DNA from: Pseudoxanthomonas suwonensis 11-1
GTDB taxonomy: Bacteria > Pseudomonadota > Gammaproteobacteria > Xanthomonadales > Xanthomonadaceae
NCBI RefSeq assembly: GCF_000185965.1
Contig: NC_014924.1
Coordinates: 3,224,001-3,288,000, forward strand
Direction of reading: 5' to 3'
Length of the DNA: 64,000 bases
The notes beneath the pieces were generated by a model, which saw only the letters and a list, made by a program, of their open reading frames with translations, was not told where the DNA came from and made no database searches. Of this stretch, positions 12,777-24,000 are shown piece after piece (the stretch's first letter is position 1; every line of letters starts with the position of its first letter). Position numbers and translations under genes: made by a program.

Positions 12777-12992
12777 ATGGGCGCTTGGGGCATCGGACAT
12801 TGGATCGTAGTGCTGGTGGTGGTGCTGCTGGTTTTCGGCACCAAGCGCCTGCGCGGTGCCGGCAAGGATCTCGGCGAAGCGGTAAGGGGCTTCAAGGACG
12901 GGATGCGCGAGCCGGAGAAGCCGGCCCAGCTCGGTGACGAGCGGACCGACGCATCCAGGACCGAGGCCGAGCGCGACCGCTCGCAGCACTGA
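12777..12992 (+). CDS. tatA: Sec-independent translocase subunit TatA
   Basis: 71 aa. One N-terminal membrane helix (residues 6-19) is followed by the [21 protein letters not shown] amphipathic helix, whose FG-K-L pattern is diagnostic of TatA. A charged tail ends the protein. TatA oligomers form the pathway for folded twin-arginine substrates. tatB follows 21 bases later and tatC overlaps tatB, giving the usual operon. Confidence 0.96.
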   Translation: MGAWGIGHWIVVLVVVLLVFGTKRLRGAGKDLGEAVRGFKDGMREPEKPAQLGDERTDASRTEAERDRSQH

Positions 12993-13013
12993 TCCCGCGT
13001 CGGCGTACGCGGA

Positions 13014-13472
13014 ATGTTCGATATCGGATTCGGCGAACTGCTGCTGATCGCGGTGGTCGCACTCGTCGTGCTTGGACCGGAACGGCTGCCGAAGGCGGCG
13101 CGTTTCGCCGGGCTGTGGGTGCGCCGCGCGCGCGCCCAGTGGTACTCGGTGCGCGCCGAGCTTGAGCGCGAGCTGGAAGCCGAGGAGCTCAAGCGCAACC
13201 TGCAGCAGGCCAAGGCCGAGCTGCAGCAGGCCGAAGCAGCCCTGCGCCAGGGCGCCGATGCCGCCCGCGGCAGCCTGGACGAACTGCGTCGCGAGGTAGA
13301 GAGCACCCGCTCGTCCGACGAACCCATGGCCGCTGACGTGGACAGCCCCGCGCTGGCCGCGCCGGAAGCCGCCACGGATGCGGGCGTACCGGCACCCGGC
13401 GCCACCGCGCCCGCCAACCCCGCTAACCCTGCCGAACCTGCCAAGGAGCGCGATGAACCCCGCCACTCCTGA
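13014..13472 (+). CDS. tatB: Sec-independent translocase subunit TatB
   Basis: 152 aa. It starts MFDIGFGELLLI with a membrane helix, then the GPERLPK hinge typical of TatB. A long Gln/Ala/Glu-rich amphipathic and coiled-coil segment covers about 45-105. The tail from 115 is Ala/Pro-rich and low complexity. With TatC it forms the twin-arginine receptor. Its last 20 bases overlap the start of tatC. Confidence 0.96.
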   Translation: MFDIGFGELLLIAVVALVVLGPERLPKAARFAGLWVRRARAQWYSVRAELERELEAEELKRNLQQAKAELQQAEAALRQGADAARGSLDELRREVESTRSSDEPMAADVDSPALAAPEAATDAGVPAPGATAPANPANPAEPAKERDEPRHS

Positions 13473-14211
13473 GCAGGAGACCGAAAGCCCGCTGATGGAG
13501 CACCTGCTCGAACTGCGCTCGCGGATCATGCGGGCACTGGCCGGGCTGGGCCTTCTGCTGCTGGCGCTGCTGCCTTTCGCCAACAAGCTCTACGCGTGGC
13601 TGGCGGCGCCGCTGCTGGAGAAGCTGCCCGAAGGCGGCCAGCTGATCGCGGTCGAGGTGGCCTCGCCGTTCTTCACCCCGCTCAAGCTGGCGTTCTTCGC
13701 CGCCATCCTCGGCAGCGCGCCGTGGCTGCTTTACCAGGCCTGGGCCTTCGTCGCCCCGGGCCTGTACCAGCGCGAGAAGCGCCTGGCGATGCCGCTGCTG
13801 GTCTCGGCCGTGCTGCTGTTCTACGCCGGCTGCGCGTTCGCGTTCTTCGTGGTGCTGCCGTCGGTGTTCGGCTTCCTCACCGCGATCAAGCCCGAAGGCG
13901 TGGCGATGATGACCGACATCAACGCCTACCTGGACTTCGTGCTGGTGATCTTCCTGGCCTTCGGCGCCAGCTTCGAGCTGCCGGTGGCACTGGTGATCCT
14001 GGTCCTGCTGGGCTGGGTGACGCCCGACCAGCTGCGCGCCGGACGCGGCTACGCGATCGTCGGCATCTTCATCCTGGCGGCGGTGATCACCCCACCGGAC
14101 GTGGTCTCGCAGCTGCTGCTGGCGGTGCCGATGTGCCTGCTGTACGAGGCCGGGATCATCGCCGCACGGCTGCTGGGCAGGCGCCAGCCGGACGAAGCCG
14201 GCGCCGACTGA
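13453..14211 (+). CDS. tatC: Sec-independent translocase subunit TatC
   Basis: 252 aa polytopic membrane protein. Near the N-terminus LMEHLLELRSRI is the conserved HL-ELR-R segment of TatC, which contacts the signal peptide. Six hydrophobic helices follow, with the conserved SPFF..LKLAFF and FGASFELPV regions. ATG at 13453 gives the normal length and lies within the end of tatB, with AAGGAG just upstream. It converges on the gene at 14222 with only 10 bases between stops. Confidence 0.96.
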   Translation: MNPATPEQETESPLMEHLLELRSRIMRALAGLGLLLLALLPFANKLYAWLAAPLLEKLPEGGQLIAVEVASPFFTPLKLAFFAAILGSAPWLLYQAWAFVAPGLYQREKRLAMPLLVSAVLLFYAGCAFAFFVVLPSVFGFLTAIKPEGVAMMTDINAYLDFVLVIFLAFGASFELPVALVILVLLGWVTPDQLRAGRGYAIVGIFILAAVITPPDVVSQLLLAVPMCLLYEAGIIAARLLGRRQPDEAGAD

Positions 14212-14221
14212 ACTTCCGGGC

Positions 14222-15118
14222 TCAGGCCTCGAAGCGGTCCGGAGCCGCCGGGGTCGCCACTGCCGGCGCTGCGGCGCGGCCGAACAGCTGGCCCCAGGCC
14301 ACCAGCACCGCGCCGGCCAGCAGCGGCATGACCACCGCCATCAGCAGGGCCTGGCCGACCAAGGCGCCGAACAAAGGTCCGGCCACGGCCTGCACGACCA
14401 GTGCCAGCAGCATCACCGCGAAATAGACCGCGAACAGCGCGATCACCGTGACCACGGCGAACACCGCCAGCGCCGGCAGGTTGTGCATGCAGGCCCGCAG
14501 GCTGTCGCCCATCGCGGCCAGGCCCGGACGGCCGTCGAACACGATCCGCGGCACCGAGACGAACACGGTCAGGCCGGCGACCACGGCCAGGCCGATGCCC
14601 AGCAGCAGCCACAGCAGGATCCGCCCGGCCGGGAGGTCGGCAATCATCGCCTGCACCTGCTCGGGCGTGGGCTGGGCGCCAGCGGCGGCCATGCTGTTGA
14701 GCTCCTCGCTGACCGACAGCAGGTGCTGCAGTTGCTGCGGACCGACCAGCACCAGCAGCAGGATGCCCAGCAGCACGCCAGCCACCATCTGCGGCAGCAG
14801 GGTCACCAGCAGGCTCGCCAGGTGGCCTTCCTGGACTCCGCGCAGCAGGTGCGAGGGCAGTGCCGGGCGGTCCTGCTGGACCTCGCGTACCGCCCACACC
14901 AGGCCGGCGAACAGCACCGGGCCGGCGATGGCCACCAGCAGCTGCACCGCCGCGCCCAGCGCCGGCACCACCGCGGCCAAGGCCAGGACGAAGGTGCCCA
15001 GCAGGCCCCACAGCGCGCCCAGCGTGCCCAGCGCCAGCGGCGCCTTCCTCAGCAGGGCGAAACCACCAAGCAGCCATTCCGCGCCGGCCGAAGCCCGCAG
15101 CCTGTGAATCCTGTCCAT
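14222..15118 (-). CDS. BPSS1780-type multi-pass membrane protein
   Basis: 298 aa with about six hydrophobic segments and an N-terminal motif like GAEWLLGGFALLRKAPLALG, which I associate with the BPSS1780 / DUF7847-like family of glycine-rich membrane proteins of unknown function. A soluble loop of about 35 residues (near 135-165) follows helix 3-4. No transport or catalytic residue is evident. It is 51 bases downstream of the amidotransferase gene in the same direction, so co-transcription is possible. Confidence 0.75.
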   Translation of the reverse strand: MDRIHRLRASAGAEWLLGGFALLRKAPLALGTLGALWGLLGTFVLALAAVVPALGAAVQLLVAIAGPVLFAGLVWAVREVQQDRPALPSHLLRGVQEGHLASLLVTLLPQMVAGVLLGILLLVLVGPQQLQHLLSVSEELNSMAAAGAQPTPEQVQAMIADLPAGRILLWLLLGIGLAVVAGLTVFVSVPRIVFDGRPGLAAMGDSLRACMHNLPALAVFAVVTVIALFAVYFAVMLLALVVQAVAGPLFGALVGQALLMAVVMPLLAGAVLVAWGQLFGRAAAPAVATPAAPDRFEA

Positions 15119-15169
15119 TCCTGTCCTGTTGCGTCGCCGCCGGGGGTCGGCGCGTATCTGTGACGCGGA

Positions 15170-15931
15170 TTATCCGCGATCGGTGCGGGGTGCGCCGGCC
15201 CGGATGCCGTGCTGGCCGCGCGCGTGCTGGACGAAGCGGCGCAGCAGCTGCCGGGCCTGCGGCGCGGCGCTGACCTCGCGGGCCACGGTGCGCGGGCAGC
15301 GGCCGTGGTTACGCAGGCAATCGGCGCGGGCACGGACGTAGCCGCGCATGTGGTGGGTGGCGAATTCGGGGTGGAACTGCACGCCCCAGGCGTGTTCGCC
15401 CCAGCGGAAGGCGTGGCAGGCGTCCTGCTCGGAGCGGGCCAGCACGGTGGCTCCTTCCGGCGGTCGCAGCACGGTCTGCAGGTGGGTGGCCTGGGCCGGG
15501 AAGCGCGGCGGCAGGGCGGCGAATATCGGATCCTCGAACGCCGGCGGGTGCAGGTCGATGAACACGGTGCCGGACTCGCGCCCGGCCGGGTTGTAGTCGA
15601 CCTCGCCGCCCAGGGCGTGGGCCAGCAGCTGGTGGCCGTAGCAGATGCCCAGCAGCGGCGTGCCTTCCTGGACCACCTCGCGGATCCAGCCGGCGGTGCG
15701 CTCGCTCCATTCGGCGCGGTCGGTCACGAACGCGGCCGAGCCGGTCACGATCACCCCGGCCACGCCATCGGGCGCCGGCAGCGGCTCGCCACGGACGGCG
15801 TTGACCTCGGCCACCTCGCGCGCGGCCAGGCCGGCCGCCACCCGGATCCAGTGCGGGAACCGCCCATAGCGCTTGAGGCTGCCGACCGGGTGGCCGGTCT
15901 CGACGATCAGGAAGGGCGCGCGGTCGGTCAC
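15170..15931 (-). CDS. Class I glutamine amidotransferase (YfeJ/GuaA-like domain)
   Basis: 253 aa. Core signatures are [10 protein letters not shown], the nucleophile motif [10 protein letters not shown] with Cys near residue 96, and the catalytic His-Glu pair in [10 protein letters not shown]. The domain hydrolyses glutamine to ammonia. Stand-alone members of this type are annotated as GMP-synthase-like, but no synthase domain is present, so the acceptor is unknown. No in-frame ATG gives a sensible N-terminus; GTG at 15931 ([13 protein letters not shown]) is chosen. It is divergent from glyQ with a 96-base shared upstream region. Confidence 0.85.
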   Translation of the reverse strand: MTDRAPFLIVETGHPVGSLKRYGRFPHWIRVAAGLAAREVAEVNAVRGEPLPAPDGVAGVIVTGSAAFVTDRAEWSERTAGWIREVVQEGTPLLGICYGHQLLAHALGGEVDYNPAGRESGTVFIDLHPPAFEDPIFAALPPRFPAQATHLQTVLRPPEGATVLARSEQDACHAFRWGEHAWGVQFHPEFATHHMRGYVRARADCLRNHGRCPRTVAREVSAAPQARQLLRRFVQHARGQHGIRAGAPRTDRG

Positions 15932-16027
15932 GGCGGGGGTCTGCGGCAGGGTCCGGGGCGGCGGAAACCCGTACGGGACGGGGCTTGGGCCTATACTAGC
16001 CCGCTTTTCCGCAGCGCAATAAAGCCG

Positions 16028-16924
<897 letters not shown>

Positions 16925-16968
16925 TCGCGCCCCCAGTCCCGGCCGCCGCATCCAAGACAGGAACATCC

Positions 16969-19143
16969 ATGAGCAAGCAACTTCCCCTGCTGATCGAACT
17001 GGGTACCGAAGAGCTGCCGGTCAAGGCGCTGCCGGGCCTGGCGCAGGCCTTCTTCGACGGCGTCGTGGCCGCGCTGCAGAAGCGCGGCGTGGCGGTCGAC
17101 GCCACCGGCGCCCGTCCGCTTTACACCCCGCGCCGCCTCGCGGTGCTGCTGCCGGGCGTGGCGGTGGAGCAACCGGAACAGCACTCCGAAGTGCTGGGGC
17201 CGTACCTCAACATCGCCCTGGACGCCGAGGGCAAGCCGACCCGCGCCCTGGAAGGCTTCGCCGCCAAGGCCGGGGTCGAGTGGACCGCGCTGGAACGCAC
17301 CAGCGACGCCAAGGGCGAGCGCTTCGTGCACCGTTCGGTGAAGCCGGGCGCGCGCACCGCCGAGCTGCTGCCGGAGGTCGTCAGCGAGGCCATCGCCGGC
17401 ATGCCGGTGCCCAAGCCGATGCGCTGGGGCGGCCACGACTACGCCTTCGCCCGCCCGGTGCACTGGCTGGTGCTGCTGCTGGGCAACGAGGTGGTGCCGG
17501 CGCAGGTGCTGGGCGTGGCTTCCGGCCGCAGCAGCCGCGGCCACCGCTTCGAGCACGACCAGGCGGTCGAGTTCGCCGCCCCGGGCGACTACATCGAGGC
17601 GCTGCGCGCGGCCAGGGTGCTGGTCGACCCGGCCGAGCGCCGCGCCCGCATCGTCGAGCAGGCCGAACAGGCCGCGGCCAGGGCCGGCGGCAGCGCGCGC
17701 ATCACCGAGGACAACCTCGAGCAGGTGGTGTGCCTGACCGAGTGGCCGGCGGCGGTGCTGTGCAGCTTCGAGCGCGACTTCCTGGCCGTGCCGCAGGAAG
17801 CGCTGATCGAGACGATGGAGATCAACCAGAAGTTCTTCCCGGTGCTGGACGCGGCCGGCAAGCTGACCGAGTACTTCATCGGCACCGCCAACATCGAGTC
17901 GCGCGACGTGGCCGAGGTGAGCAAGGGCTACGAGCGCGTGATCCGCCCGCGCTTCGCCGATGCGCGCTTCTTCTTCGACGAGGACCTCAAGCAGGGCCTG
18001 GTGGCCATGGGCGAGGGCCTGAAGACCGTCACCTACCAGGCCAAGCTCGGCACGGTGGCCGACAAGGTCGCGCGCGTGGCCGCGCTGGCCGAGGCGATCG
18101 CGCCGCAGGTCGGCGCCGACCCGGCGCAGGCGCGCCGTGCCGCCGAGCTGGCCAAGAACGACCTGCAGAGCCGCATGGTCAACGAGTTCCCGGAGCTGCA
18201 GGGTATTGCCGGCCGCCACTACGCGCTGGCCGCGGGAGAGCCGCAGGAAGTGGCGCTGGCGATCGACGAGGCCTACATGCCGCGTTTCTCCGGCGACGCC
18301 ATCGCCAGCTCGCGCCTGGGCCAGGTGCTGGCCATCGCCGAGCGTCTGGACACCCTGGCCGGCGGTTTCGCCGCGGGCCTGAAGCCGACCGGCAACAAGG
18401 ACCCGTTCGCCCTGCGCCGCAATGCGCTGGGCTTGGCGCGTACGCTGATCGAGTCCGGTTTCGAGCTGGACTTGCTCCGACTGCTTGAAGCCTCATTGGC
18501 TAGGATTCAGCACCATATCCAGCTGGTGCAAGACAATCAGGCCATTGCGGCAATAAAGTCCGCTCAGGCCAGCGGCATCGAAACCAACAAGAAGCTTCCT
18601 CCCAAGCAGCCTGTCGATATCGAGGCCCTTGGACCGGAGCTGTACGACTTCATCCTCGACCGCCTGCGCGGCTACTACGCCGACAAGGGCGTGCCGGCCG
18701 CGCACTTCAACGCGGTGGCCGAGCTCAAACCCGCCTCGCTGGCCGACCTCGACACCCGCATCGCCGCGATCGGCACCTTCGCCGCGCTGCCCGAGGCCGA
18801 CGCCCTGGCCGCGGCCAACAAGCGCATCGGCAACATCCTGAAGAAGGCCGACATCGCCATCCCGGCGATGGAGGACCCGGCCCTGTTCGCCGAGGACGCC
18901 GAGCGCGCCCTGGGCGAGGCGGTGGAAGCGGCGCTGGGCGATACCGACGGCCCGCTGCAGCAGCACGACTACGTGCGCGTGCTCGAGCGCCTGGCCCGGG
19001 TGCGGCCGCAGGTGGACGCGTTCTTCGACCAGGTGATGGTCAACGCCGAGGACCCGGCCGTGCGCGGCAACCGCCTGGCCCTGCTCAAGCGCCTGGCCGA
19101 CCGCTTCGGCGCGGTCGCCGCGATCGGCCACCTCTCGGCCTGA
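16969..19143 (+). CDS. glyS: Glycyl-tRNA synthetase beta subunit
   Basis: 724 aa, about 35 longer than E. coli GlyS (689). It supplies tRNA recognition for GlyQ. The N-terminus [16 protein letters not shown], the FARPVHWLV and [11 protein letters not shown]-type segments, and the [23 protein letters not shown]-like domain are all recognisable. Between residues about 490 and 558 (DNA 18435-18645) lies an extra Gln/Lys-rich segment whose codons are clearly lower in GC and use rare codons such as ATA, TCA and TTG. The conserved [12 protein letters not shown] resumes after it. The frame is intact, so the gene is probably functional. Confidence 0.96.
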   Translation: MSKQLPLLIELGTEELPVKALPGLAQAFFDGVVAALQKRGVAVDATGARPLYTPRRLAVLLPGVAVEQPEQHSEVLGPYLNIALDAEGKPTRALEGFAAKAGVEWTALERTSDAKGERFVHRSVKPGARTAELLPEVVSEAIAGMPVPKPMRWGGHDYAFARPVHWLVLLLGNEVVPAQVLGVASGRSSRGHRFEHDQAVEFAAPGDYIEALRAARVLVDPAERRARIVEQAEQAAARAGGSARITEDNLEQVVCLTEWPAAVLCSFERDFLAVPQEALIETMEINQKFFPVLDAAGKLTEYFIGTANIESRDVAEVSKGYERVIRPRFADARFFFDEDLKQGLVAMGEGLKTVTYQAKLGTVADKVARVAALAEAIAPQVGADPAQARRAAELAKNDLQSRMVNEFPELQGIAGRHYALAAGEPQEVALAIDEAYMPRFSGDAIASSRLGQVLAIAERLDTLAGGFAAGLKPTGNKDPFALRRNALGLARTLIESGFELDLLRLLEASLARIQHHIQLVQDNQAIAAIKSAQASGIETNKKLPPKQPVDIEALGPELYDFILDRLRGYYADKGVPAAHFNAVAELKPASLADLDTRIAAIGTFAALPEADALAAANKRIGNILKKADIAIPAMEDPALFAEDAERALGEAVEAALGDTDGPLQQHDYVRVLERLARVRPQVDAFFDQVMVNAEDPAVRGNRLALLKRLADRFGAVAAIGHLSA

Positions 19144-19265
19144 TCCTTCCCGGGGCACGGCGGGCCACCTGCCCGCCGTGCCCGCGCGTGCCGCAGGTCA
19201 CGCTACGCGCGCCCCCGGGCGCCGGCCTTCAGGCCGCCTTTGCACGATCCCGGTATCCTGCGCTG

Positions 19266-21053
19266 ATGCCGCTCCCCCGTCGCATCCAGACCACCCTCCC
19301 GCTCCTCGTCCTGGCCATGGCGCCGGCGCTGGCGCTTGCCCGCGGCACCATCCAGAAGGTCGAGATCGACGGCCTGGAGAAGGAGCCGGCGATCGAACAG
19401 AACGTGCGCCTGGGCCTGGGGCTCAACGACGTGCTCGGCAAGGAGCAGGGCGAGTCCCGCCTGGAGCTGCTGCTGTTCAACGCCGAGCGCGACGCCCGGC
19501 GGGCGCTGGAGCCGTTCGGCTACTACTCGCCAGTGATCGAGGTCGACTCGGTCCGCGACGAGGAGGACCGGATCACCGTCACCCTGCGCATCGACAAGGG
19601 CCAGCCGGTGGAGGTGCGCGACTTCCGGGTCGAGATCGCCGGTCCCGGCGGCGAGGACCGCTACCTGCAGGAGGACCTGGCCGGTTTCCAGCCGCGCCAG
19701 GGCGAGCGCTTCGACCACGCGGTGTACGAGGAGCACAAGGACGGCATCACCCGGCGCCTGGCCGAGCGTGGCTACTTCGATGCCGACTTCCTCTCGCGCG
19801 AGGTGCGGGTCAGCCGCGGCGAGGCCACGGCCGACATCGACCTGGTCTGGGACAGCGGCTTCCGCTACGACATGGGGGTGACCACCTTCCACCAGGACTA
19901 CTTCCGCCCCGGCCTGCTGGAGAAGCTGGTGAACTGGGAGGAAGGCAGCTACTTCCACGAAGGCAAGCTGGACCGCCTGCGTGAATCCCTGGTGCGGCTG
20001 GACTACTTCAGCGCCATCGACATCCAGCCCAAGCCCGAGGAAGCCACCGAGGACCTGCAGGTGCCGGTGGACGTCAACCTGGTGCTGGCCAAGCGCAACA
20101 TCTACACCGCCGGCCTGGCCTACGGCACCGAGAGCGGGACCGGCGTGCGCCTGGGCGTAGAGCGGCGCTACGTCAACGACCGCGGGCACAAGCTCAACTG
20201 GGACCTGGACTGGGCGCAGAAGCGCAAGAGCTTCCTCACCCAGTACCGGATCCCCGCCTTCGCCTGGCTGGATGGCTGGTACGGCTTCTCGGTGGGCTTC
20301 TACGACGAGCAGACCGACTACATCGACCTGCGCAACATGAAGCTGGTCGCCAGCCGCAGCGGCGAGATCAACCAGCGCTGGACCGCGGTGGCCTCGCTCA
20401 ACGCGCTGCGCGAGCGCTGGAGCTACGACATGGACACGGCCACCGGCTCGCGCCTGTACACGTACTCCACCCTGGTCTATCCGGAACTGACCGCCAACTA
20501 CGCCAACGTCGACGACCGCCTGTTCCCGCGCCGCGGCATCAGCGGCACGCTGGCCCTGCGTGGCGGCGTCGAGAACGTGGGCTCGGACACCAGCTTCATC
20601 CAGGTCCACGGCAGCGGCACCTGGTACCGCCCGATCGGCGAGGTCGACCGCCTGATCGTGCGTGCCGAGGCCGGCACCACCTGGACCGGCGAGCTGGTGG
20701 CGATGCCGCCCAGCCTGCGCTTCTTCGCCGGCGGCGACCGCAGCATCCGCGGCTACGCCTGGCGCGAGGTCGGCCCGCGCACGCCGCCGCCGGACAACTT
20801 CGCGCTTGGTGCGCGCCGCGTGGTCACCGCCTCGGCCGAGTACGAGCACTACTTCAAGGGCGGGCCCTGGGGCGGCGCGGTCTTCGTCGACGCCGGCGAC
20901 GCCTTCGACAACGACTTCAGCCCGCGCGTAGGCGTCGGCATCGGCGCACGCTGGCGCTCGCCAGTGGGTCCGGTGCGGATCGACCTGGCCCATGGCCTGG
21001 ATGACCCCGATTCCAGCTTCCAGATCTACCTGAGCCTGGGAGCGAACCTGTGA
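19266..21053 (+). CDS. tamA: Translocation and assembly module TamA (BamA-family outer-membrane protein)
   Basis: 595 aa. A signal peptide covers about 1-25. POTRA-type repeats fill 27-280 (starting GTIQKVEIDGLEKEP), and the C-terminal half is a 16-strand Omp85 barrel that ends in F-type strand signals (FQIYLSLGANL). The barrel motif GGDRSIRGYAWREVGP (RGY) is the hallmark of the family. With TamB it helps deliver lipids and proteins to the outer membrane. The stop overlaps tamB by GTGA, indicating coupling. The start is chosen at the signal peptide. Confidence 0.95.
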   Translation: MPLPRRIQTTLPLLVLAMAPALALARGTIQKVEIDGLEKEPAIEQNVRLGLGLNDVLGKEQGESRLELLLFNAERDARRALEPFGYYSPVIEVDSVRDEEDRITVTLRIDKGQPVEVRDFRVEIAGPGGEDRYLQEDLAGFQPRQGERFDHAVYEEHKDGITRRLAERGYFDADFLSREVRVSRGEATADIDLVWDSGFRYDMGVTTFHQDYFRPGLLEKLVNWEEGSYFHEGKLDRLRESLVRLDYFSAIDIQPKPEEATEDLQVPVDVNLVLAKRNIYTAGLAYGTESGTGVRLGVERRYVNDRGHKLNWDLDWAQKRKSFLTQYRIPAFAWLDGWYGFSVGFYDEQTDYIDLRNMKLVASRSGEINQRWTAVASLNALRERWSYDMDTATGSRLYTYSTLVYPELTANYANVDDRLFPRRGISGTLALRGGVENVGSDTSFIQVHGSGTWYRPIGEVDRLIVRAEAGTTWTGELVAMPPSLRFFAGGDRSIRGYAWREVGPRTPPPDNFALGARRVVTASAEYEHYFKGGPWGGAVFVDAGDAFDNDFSPRVGVGIGARWRSPVGPVRIDLAHGLDDPDSSFQIYLSLGANL

Positions 21054-24000
21054 GCACGACCGAGGCCAACGCCACTCCCCCGCCGCCGCGCCGCCCGCGC
21101 TTCTACCGCCGCCGCCGCTTCTGGGCATGGTCCGGCCTGGGCGTGCTGGCGCTGGTCGTTGCCGTGGTGATCGCGGTGTACTGGCTGCTGCAGTCCGTGG
21201 CCGGACGCGACGTGCTGCTGGCGCAGATCGTCTCGCGCCTGCCGGTGGATTCCTCGCTGATCTGGGAGCGCGCCGAGGGTCCGGTCGCCGGCCCGCTGGT
21301 GCTGCACGACCTCGAGTTCCGCTACCAGGACTACCGCTTCACCGCGCGCCGCGCGGTGCTGGATCCGGACATCCGCCCGCTGCTGGGCAAGCGCCTGCGC
21401 CTGGATGCGTTCGTGCTCGAGGACGCTACCCTCAACCTGGCGCGCAGCGACGAACCCTTCGAGCTGCCGCGCTGGCCGGATTCGCTGCCGGCGATCGAGA
21501 TGCCGCTGGCGATCCAGGCCGACGCCATGGTGGTCGACGGCCTGCGCATCACCTCAGGCGGCGAGCCGGTGATCGACATCCGCAAGCTGCGCGGCGGCAT
21601 CGACATCGCCAACGGCGGCCTGCATGCCGAGCACCTGGAGGTGCATAGCGACCTGGGCCTGTTCTCCGTGCATGGCGACTACGTGCCCGCCGAGGACTAC
21701 CGCAGCGACCTGCTGGCCACCGCGGTATTCCCTGTCGCCGACGGCGGCGTGCCCGCGCGCCTGGGCCTGATCGCCCGCGGCGACCTGTCGCGGATGGATG
21801 TCGGCATCGGTGGCCGCGCACCACGGCCGCTGCGCGCCAGCCTGAGCCTGGGCGGCAACGAGGACGCCCCGGCCTGGCAGCTGCGCGCGCGCAGCGAGGG
21901 CCTGGATCCGGGCCTGTTCACCGGCGCCGCGCCGATGGAGGAGCCGCTGGTGTTCGACGTGGCCGCCGATGGCCAGGGCGGCGCCGCGGACATTTCCGGC
22001 ACCGCCCGCGTGGGGGGCCAGGACTGGGTGGTCGCGCCCTCGCATGTGCGCCTGGAGGACCAGGTGCTGGACGTCGACCCGCTGGTGCTGGAGCTGTACG
22101 AGGGCCAGGTCCGCCTGCGCGGCCGCGCCGACTTCACCAATCCCGACGAGGGCCGCTTCCGCTTCGCCCTCAATGCGGAGGGCATCCGCCTGCAGCCGAC
22201 CGAGCCGGATGCGCCGGCGGTGGGCATCGATGCGGCGCTGGGCGTGGCCGGCACCACCTCGCTGTGGGCCGCCTACGGCGACGCCGACCTGCAGCGCGGC
22301 ACCGAGCGCGCCAGCCTGGAGCTGGACGTGCGTGGCGACCGCAGCAGCGCGCGGATCCACTCCCTGCACGCACGCATGCCCACCGGTACGCTGGATGGGG
22401 AGGGCCAGGCCAGCTGGGACCCGGTGCTGGCCTGGGACGTGGCGCTGCGCCTGGACGGCTTCGATCCCGCTTATTTCCTTCCCGACTGGCACGGCAACGT
22501 CCATGGCCGCCTTGCCAGCACCGGCCGCCAGCGGGAGCCGGCCAGCCCAGGCCAGCCGGCCGAAGGCTTCGACGCGGACTTCGTGCTCGAAGGCCTCGGC
22601 GGCCGCCTGCGCGACCGTCCGCTGTCCGGCCGTGGCCGCTTCGAGCTGCACGGCGATTCCGGCAACGGCGCGCTGGAGCTGGCGCTGGGCGGCAGCCGGG
22701 TGCAGGCCAGCGGCGTGGTCGGCGACCGCATCGACGTCCAGGCGAAGCTGCAGCCGCTGCGCCTGGACGACGTGCTGGTGGGCACTGGCGCCGGCAGCGT
22801 GGAGGGCGACGTCCGCATCAGCGGTCCGCGCGCCACCCCGGACCTGGAAGCGGATGTCGAAGGTCGTGGCCTGCAGTGGGGCGATTCGCGCGTCGGCTCG
22901 CTGAGCCTGCGCGGTCGCCTGCCGTGGCGCGGACAGAACGGCGACCTGCGCCTGCAGGCACGCGAGATCGAGGCGGGCCTGGCGATCGCGAGGGCGGATG
23001 TGCACGCGCGCGGCGCGGTGGCCAACCTGCAGCTGGATGCCGAGGTCGACAGCCCGGATGCGGCCGGCATCGTCCTGTCCGGGCAACTGCAGGAGCGCGG
23101 CGGCGGCTGGCAGGGCGTGATCGAGCGCCTGCGCATCACCCCGGTCCGCGGCAGCGCCTGGGCGCTGCAGGAACCGGCCGCCTTCAGCCAGGCCGGCGAG
23201 CGCTTCCAGCTGCAGCCGGCGTGCCTGGCGACCACCGGCGCCGACGGCGACGGCGCCCTGTGCGCGCGCGCGGACTGGCCGCGGCAGGGACTGCAACTCG
23301 AGAGCGAGCGCCTGCCACTGACCCTCATCCATCCGTGGCTGCCGAAGAACGAGGGCCGTGCCCTGGTCCTGCGCGGCGACATGAGCCTGGAGGCCGACAT
23401 CCGGCCGCAGGGCGGGCGCTGGACCGGCGGCGTGCACCTGGCCTCGCTGGAAGGCGGCCTGCGCCTGGGCGACCGCACCCGGCGCGAGCTGATCCGCTAC
23501 GACCAGTTCAGCCTCGACGTCGAGTTCGATCCGCGCCAGATCAGCGGCCGCCTGGGCAGCGGCTTCAAGGGCGACGGCTACATCGACGCCAAGGTCACCA
23601 CCGGCTGGGATCCGGGCTCGCCGCTGGAAGGCGAGATCTATACCTACATGTCGCGCCTGTTCTGGCTGGAGCTGTTCTCGCCCGACCTGGTGCGCCCGCA
23701 GGGCGTGCTGCGCGGCCACGTGAGCCTGCGTGGTACCCGCGGCGCGCCCTCGCTGGGCGGCCAGCTGCTGCTGGAGGAGTTCCGGGGCGAACTGCCGGCG
23801 CTGGGCCTGGTGCTGAGCGAAGGCAGCGGCAGCCTGGACGCGCAGCCGGACGGCTCGGCGCGGATCAACGCCAGCGTGCGTTCCGGCGATGGCCGGCTGA
23901 CGGTCGACGGTGGCCTGTCCTGGTACGGGCAGGCCACCCCGCTGCAGCTGGCCATCCGCGGCAGCAACGTGCTGATCGCCGACACGCCGATGCTGCACGC

